From the NCBI GenBank assembly GCA_019359435.1, contig JAHHHI010000080.1:21588-85587 (forward strand): a stretch of 64,000 bases of DNA. The letters are read 5' to 3'. The stretch is from Kaiparowitsia implicata GSE-PSE-MK54-09C (lineage in GTDB: Bacteria; Cyanobacteriota; Cyanobacteriia; Elainellales; Elainellaceae). The position numbers and the translations under genes were made by a program. Positions 63,885 through 64,000 of the stretch are shown piece by piece (position 1 is the stretch's first letter; each line of letters opens with the position of its first letter). A model generated the notes under the pieces. That model was not told where the DNA came from, ran no database searches, and saw only the letters and a list, made by a program, of their open reading frames with translations.

Positions 63885-64000
63885 ATGACGATTGAGATGA
63901 CCTGTCCGACCTGTGGGTCTCATGATATTTCCAAGAACGGCACCCCCCACCGGGGGAAGCAAAACTACAAATGCCGAGACTGCGGGCGTCAATTCGTCGA
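63885..64000 (+). CDS. IS1-family transposase InsA-type, cut by the window end
   Basis: ATG 63885 reads MTIEMTCPTCGSHDISKNG, then TPHRGKQNYKCRDCGRQFV, and runs off the window. The four-Cys zinc ribbon (CPTC ... CRDC) is intact and no stop is seen in the 38 codons visible. This type differs from the MQCPECGATH type at 8622 and 12492. Only the start of the gene is visible, so intactness cannot be judged. Confidence 0.85.
   Translation, partial: MTIEMTCPTCGSHDISKNGTPHRGKQNYKCRDCGRQFV

Overview
This is a cyanobacterial chromosome segment. It carries psbO (photosystem II manganese-stabilising protein), psaK (photosystem I), thf1/psb29, a gap2-type GAPDH, a cyanobacterial group 2 sigma factor and a bifunctional ribBA, and the HIP1 octamer GCGATCGC recurs throughout. 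Coding is moderately GC-rich and spread over both strands, with mostly short transcription units. No rRNA, tRNA, CRISPR array or prophage was seen. The core gene set is ordinary housekeeping; the unusual content lies between the genes, which are loaded with short palindromic mobile elements and IS1-family fossils.

Layout. 0-8.5 kb: a DUF1565/SPOR-like secreted protein, a dCache-HAMP-PAS-GGDEF-EAL c-di-GMP enzyme, a glutathione S-transferase, small conserved proteins and a thioredoxin-like ferredoxin. 8.5-12.6 kb: thf1 and an NAD-dependent epimerase lie between two inverted, similarly broken IS1-like copies. 13-22.5 kb: a GNAT acetyltransferase, sigC, a Spy-like protein, a NarL-type two-component pair, an FAD/Rieske oxidoreductase and dinB. 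23-30.5 kb: phosphoketolase, an ACT protein and D-lactate dehydrogenase (a probable fermentative or overflow-carbon group), then a PhoX phosphatase behind a Pho-box-like site and a tiny repeat-containing protein. 31-45 kb: a GAF histidine kinase, a YihY membrane protein, argC, ribBA, an ArsC/Spx-like protein, a DUF389 protein, a PatD-like protein, rel and recR. 45-64 kb: IS1 debris, a CPXCG protein, an AI-2E-type permease, eno, a CPA1 antiporter, gap2, YbjN-like and lipoate-ligase-like proteins, an M50 protease with CBS domains, psaK, trpF, clpP, psbO, a flavin reductase and ygfZ, ending in a truncated IS1 transposase.

Mobile content. Three families of short non-coding inverted-repeat elements can be recognised by eye. 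Family 1 (48-124 bp, termini AACGTCAGTTCGGGTTAA / TTATCCCGAACTCAGGTT) has eight copies or remnants; several are flanked by 4-6 bp direct repeats, and two internal palindromes show paired (compensated) substitutions between copies. Family 2 (about 93 bp, AGGACTTACGCA termini) has three copies and also shows compensated changes. Family 3 (about 121-129 bp, TGTCATCAATT termini) has three copies sitting in YTAG targets. A 91-bp element with IS1-like ends and a perfect 8-bp direct repeat lies just before the terminal IS1 transposase. Other points of note: recR seems to start at ACG; the dinB stop codon is completed by a family 1 element that leaves the clamp-binding tail intact; and three IS1 copies of different age share one nonsense codon.
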